This document shows, one piece after another, positions 38,803 to 41,400 of a stretch of 41,400 bases of DNA (its first letter is position 1; the number at the start of each line of letters is the position of its first letter). The notes under the pieces were generated by a model, which ran no database searches, was not told the DNA's origin, and saw only the letters and a program-made list of their open reading frames with translations. The stretch lies in the NCBI GenBank assembly GCA_900143635.1, contig FREY01000018.1, positions 10,890 to 52,289 of the forward strand. The letters are read 5' to 3'. Position numbers and translations under genes: made by a program. The DNA is from Rhodobacteraceae bacterium Alg231-04. GTDB lineage: Bacteria > Pseudomonadota > Alphaproteobacteria > Rhodobacterales > Rhodobacteraceae.

Positions 38803-39939
38803 ATGCTGTTTGACACAGGCATTCATTCCACTGCCGATGCGCGCCGGTTGGCGCGCAGACGGCTGCCGTGGATGGTCTTTGACTATATCGACGGCGCAGC
38901 GGGCCAAGAACACGGAGCCGTGCTGAGCCACAAGGCGATACAGGATATCCGCCTGGCACCACGGGTGCTGCGAAATGTCAGCAAGCGCGATCTGTCGGTC
39001 ACCCTATTTGACAAGCTGATGCTACGCCCGTTTGGCATCAGCCCTATGGGCATGTGCAATCTTGCAGCCCCCGGCGCGGATCTGATGCTGGCCAAAGTCG
39101 CGCGTGAAAGTCGGGTGCCGCATGGTGTTTCAACCGTGGCTTCTACCGATTTGGAAACTCTGCTCAAGGCATCCGGTGGGACGGCTTGGTTTCAACTCTA
39201 TTTCAGCGGCGACGGCAGCGGCACCATGAAGCTGGTCGAGCGCGCTAAAGAGGCAGGATACAGCACTCTGGTCCTGACCCTGGACGTACCCGAGGTTGGA
39301 CGCCGCCCACGCGAGCTGCGCCATGGGTTCAAGATGCCGTTTCGCATCGGCCCGCGGCAGTTTGTCGATTTTGCCAGGCACCCACGCTGGTCTTTGACAA
39401 CGCTGGCAAATGGCGCGCCGACAATGGCAAACTTTGACGGCAAAAAGTATGTCTTTGACCGCGCAGAAAGCCGCGCAGCCGCGGATTGGAGCTATTTCGA
39501 CAAGCTGCGCTCGGCTTGGCCCGGAAAACTGGTGGTGAAAGGCGTTTTACACCCCGAGGACGCACTGCGCCTGCGCGATGCGGGTGCAGATGCAATCCAG
39601 GTATCCAATCACGGAAGCCGCCAGCTGGACAGCGCCCCACCTGCCATTCTGGCGCTGCGCGAAATACGCACAACACTTGGCCCGGATTTCCCATTGTTCT
39701 TTGATTCAGGAATCCGGTCGGGCGAAGACATCGTCAAAGCCTATGCTATGGGTGCGGACTTTGTCTTTCTTGGCCGCATACTGCTGTTCGCTATCGCTGC
39801 CGGCGGCATCGAAGGGTTGCGGGTGGTATGGAACTTGCTGGCGCAGGAGGTCAGTCTGACCATGGCACAGATTGGTGTGACAACAATTGCAGAATTGAAA
39901 AACTACGATCACACATGGGCGTCAGAAGCGTCGCGCTAA
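38803..39939 (+). CDS. FMN-dependent alpha-hydroxyacid dehydrogenase (probable sulfolactate dehydrogenase)
   Basis: A 378-residue member of the lactate dehydrogenase/glycolate oxidase FMN family. Typical motifs are FDYIDGAAGQEH, SPMGMCNLAAPGADLMLAK, the active-site QVSNHGSRQLDSAP (His base; the usual second Gly is Ser), and FFDSGIRSGEDIVKAYAMGA. It should oxidise an L- or S-2-hydroxyacid and feed electrons to the respiratory chain. Next to hpsN and comDE, sulfolactate to sulfopyruvate is the missing step, as proposed for SlcD in Roseovarius. Family identity is firm; the substrate is inferred. The ATG at 38803 is preferred over an upstream frame lying within comE. Confidence 0.85.
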   Translation: MLFDTGIHSTADARRLARRRLPWMVFDYIDGAAGQEHGAVLSHKAIQDIRLAPRVLRNVSKRDLSVTLFDKLMLRPFGISPMGMCNLAAPGADLMLAKVARESRVPHGVSTVASTDLETLLKASGGTAWFQLYFSGDGSGTMKLVERAKEAGYSTLVLTLDVPEVGRRPRELRHGFKMPFRIGPRQFVDFARHPRWSLTTLANGAPTMANFDGKKYVFDRAESRAAADWSYFDKLRSAWPGKLVVKGVLHPEDALRLRDAGADAIQVSNHGSRQLDSAPPAILALREIRTTLGPDFPLFFDSGIRSGEDIVKAYAMGADFVFLGRILLFAIAAGGIEGLRVVWNLLAQEVSLTMAQIGVTTIAELKNYDHTWASEASR

Positions 39940-40376
39940 GGGCAGATTGTTACAGCGTTGAAGAGGTCTGAGTGCCGCGAGTTCGCCGACTGGTCCGCGT
40001 GAAGCTCTGTCAGTTGCATTGCGGCTTGTTGTAGCGGTTTCAGAAACTCCAATACATAAAGAAATGAATGGCGTTGTACCCGAGCGTGGACCGACAGAAT
40101 TGCCATCAACCTGTCTTGTTGTTCCAGAATGGGCAAAGCAACTGCCGCCATGCCAATCAGGAACTCCTCATCATCGGTTGGACATCCCCGCTCCCATAAA
40201 TGCTCCAGTTCACCGCGCAATGTATCAAATGAAGTGAAGGCCTTGTCGGTTTGGGCTTCCAAAGGCAGAGCTGACAGAACACTGTTCAAACTCGCAGGTC
40301 GCAGCGTAGACAGGTACATCCTGCCACTGGCGGTGCAATAAAATGGCTCTGAAATTGGCAAACTCTGCAAGACCAC
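39936..40376 (-). pseudogene. IclR-family regulator, C-terminal effector domain only
   Basis: About 146 residues correspond to the C-terminal ligand-binding domain of an IclR regulator: the family segment PFYCTASGRMYLSTL, then LHADQSANSRHSDLF at the end. The helix-turn-helix domain and first half of the effector domain are absent. Homology stops near 40380-40420, where IS91-type sequence starts. Its stop overlaps that of the FMN enzyme. The truncated protein cannot bind DNA, so an ancestral regulator of this cluster is probably lost here. Confidence 0.78.
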
Positions 40377-40419
40377 GAATAGCAGGAATGCGTAAGCCGC
40401 ACCGCGGCGTAAGCCGACC

Positions 40420-41400
40420 GGATGGACTTCTCCTTTGGTGAAGGATTTTCGATGCGGGCCGGAGTGCCAGGTTTCGGCGTGGACTTACTGCGGCTCGCGT
40501 TGGAAATCCTCCCAAGGTGGAAGCCGCGTGGCCTTGACGGTTCCTATGGGGAAAGCATAGTCGGGATTGTGCCCGTTGATGCTATTTGCGGGGACCGCGA
40601 ATGGTTGAGCAACCCAGGGAGAATGGGTTGCGGCGTAGTTTTCCAAAACTGATGGGTTTGTTTGACAGTGGTTCGGAGCCATTTGGGCATGATCATCGCG
40701 GCAGGACGCAAATCGGGTACGGCCCGGAACGCGGTGCATTTCAGGATCCAATTATGGTGGAATGAGGGGCGTTCCATCATGCTGCCTGTCTTTCGGGAGG
40801 TGCGCGCGTCAGTGGCAGTTGCCCGCGCCTGAAGGTCTCGATGATGCGCATCGGGCCACCGCAGTCGGGGCATGGTTCGCGCAGAGTGAGCGGAACAACC
40901 TCGGCGGTTGGCGGGTCATCCGGTTTGGCCGTTTCTGCCGCAAGCAGAGACCGGGCTTTGGCAATATTGGGCTTGCGGATGGAACCAGCCAGAAGGCCGT
41001 AGTGGCGGATGCGATGGAAGCCGTCCGGGAGGACGTGGATCAGGAAACGGCGGATAAACTCATCCGTGGCCAACCGCATGACGGATTTGCGGTCGCCGGT
41101 TTTGATCCGGTAGTCCTTCCAGTGGAATGCGACGGTCTGGGTGTCGGCGCTGATCAGGCGGCTGTTTGAGATCGCCACCCTGTGGGTGTACCGGCTGAGA
41201 TATGCCAGCACCGCTTCTGGCCCACCAAAGGGTGGTTTGGCATAGACCACCCATTCGGTTTTGCGCAACGGGGCGAGATAGGTGGTGAAGGCGCCGGGAT
41301 CAGCCAACCCAGTAAAATCGCCAAAGAAGGACAGATCACCGGCACGGTACAGGGCAAGCAGCCCTTCCAGAAAGAGCCGTCGGAACAATCTGGATAGAAC
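40420..41400 (-). mobile_element. IS91-family element, right-hand part, open at window edge
   Basis: The transposase gene (40777 to beyond 41400, minus strand) is followed by about 350 bases of non-coding tail, conserved-looking and without a proper gene. This is typical of IS91-type elements that move by rolling-circle transposition and leave no target duplication. The left limit near 40400-40430 is set by the loss of IclR homology, not by an identified terminus. Confidence 0.7.
40777..41400 (-). CDS. IS91-family transposase, C-terminal part
   Basis: The minus-strand frame stays open from the window edge to a stop at 40777, giving at least 207 residues. The catalytic tyrosine motif YLSRYTHRVAISN is present, preceded by EWVVYAKPPFGGPEAVLAYL and followed by VLPDGFHRIRHYGLLAG and a C-terminal CPDCGGPMR zinc-finger-like pair. 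IS91 transposases are Y2 relaxase-like nucleases. The N-terminus lies outside the window. No lesion is visible in this part. Confidence 0.88.
   Translation of the reverse strand, partial: VLSRLFRRLFLEGLLALYRAGDLSFFGDFTGLADPGAFTTYLAPLRKTEWVVYAKPPFGGPEAVLAYLSRYTHRVAISNSRLISADTQTVAFHWKDYRIKTGDRKSVMRLATDEFIRRFLIHVLPDGFHRIRHYGLLAGSIRKPNIAKARSLLAAETAKPDDPPTAEVVPLTLREPCPDCGGPMRIIETFRRGQLPLTRAPPERQAA

Noticed and set aside
38803-39939. Firm naming as SlcD
   Set aside because: Only the FMN family is certain. The sulfolactate substrate comes from context.
40422-40751. Open frames in the IS91 tail as genes
   Set aside because: Frames on both strands lack family motifs and ribosome sites; the region behaves like the non-coding tail of an IS91-type element.
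1-41400. CRISPR arrays, tRNA, rRNA, replication origin or phage genes
   Set aside because: No regularly spaced repeats, cloverleaf sequences, rRNA segments, rep/par genes or phage structural genes were seen on reading both strands. A formal tRNAscan or CRISPR search was not possible.

Overview
The window looks like an accessory region, possibly plasmid or chromid borne, of a marine Roseobacter-group alphaproteobacterium (Rhodobacteraceae). The evidence is gene content: three solute-binding-protein-dependent carboxylate or sulfonate uptake systems, tricarballylate and dihydroxypropanesulfonate catabolism, a DddP-family protein, and many IS3/IS91 remnants. No rRNA, tRNA, CRISPR array or replication gene was found. 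The species and replicon assignment are inference.

Layout. (1) 1-437: left end of an IS3-family element running off the window. (2) 702-12553: a tricarboxylate island. tcuAB (tricarballylate to cis-aconitate) is divergent from a LysR regulator. A leftward operon holds tctC, a tctA-tctB fusion, prpF, a tandem universal stress protein gene, an unannotated 59-codon gene (5078-5257) and a 2-hydroxyacid dehydrogenase. The divergent two-component pair tctDE faces it. (3) 12650-13378: a decayed IS3 with palindromic insertions. (4) 13403-17536: a LysR gene divergent from a DddP-family protein, a GMC oxidoreductase and a cupin. (5) 17537-19012: a mosaic of at least three IS3-type fragments. (6) 19013-26859: a GntR gene divergent from a TRAP transporter, a HbpS/GlcG protein, a beta-hydroxyacid dehydrogenase, a broken SDR/KDG-kinase chimera and an IlvD/Edd sugar-acid dehydratase. 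(7) 26897-27635: nested IS3 remnants. (8) 27906-29236: a PDR/VanB-type reductase pseudogene. (9) 29723-39939: a LacI gene with twin operators, then a 63-aa membrane protein, a TRAP transporter, hpsN, hpsO, hpsP, a universal stress protein, comD, comE and an FMN-dependent hydroxyacid dehydrogenase. (10) 39936-41400: an IclR remnant next to an IS91-family element.

How the genes work together. Module 2 should sense (TctDE), import (TctCAB) and oxidise (TcuAB) tricarballylate or related acids, with PrpF isomerising aconitate so that it enters the TCA cycle. Module 9 should import 2,3-dihydroxypropane-1-sulfonate (DHPS), interconvert its enantiomers (HpsO/HpsP), oxidise it to sulfolactate (HpsN), then to sulfopyruvate (probably the FMN enzyme), and decarboxylate that to sulfoacetaldehyde (ComDE). 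The desulfonating enzyme (for example Xsc) is not in the window. Module 6 looks like sugar-acid catabolism that has lost its kinase step. Its beta-hydroxyacid dehydrogenase carries a GRT motif like that of sulfolactaldehyde reductase, which could tie it to module 9.

The least expected items are the DddP relative that keeps the whole metal centre but has Val at the position of the catalytic Asp, the 59-codon gene, the hairpins after all three binding-protein genes, the palindromic insertions in transposase genes, and an IS3 split into two oppositely oriented halves about 9 kb apart that bracket module 6.
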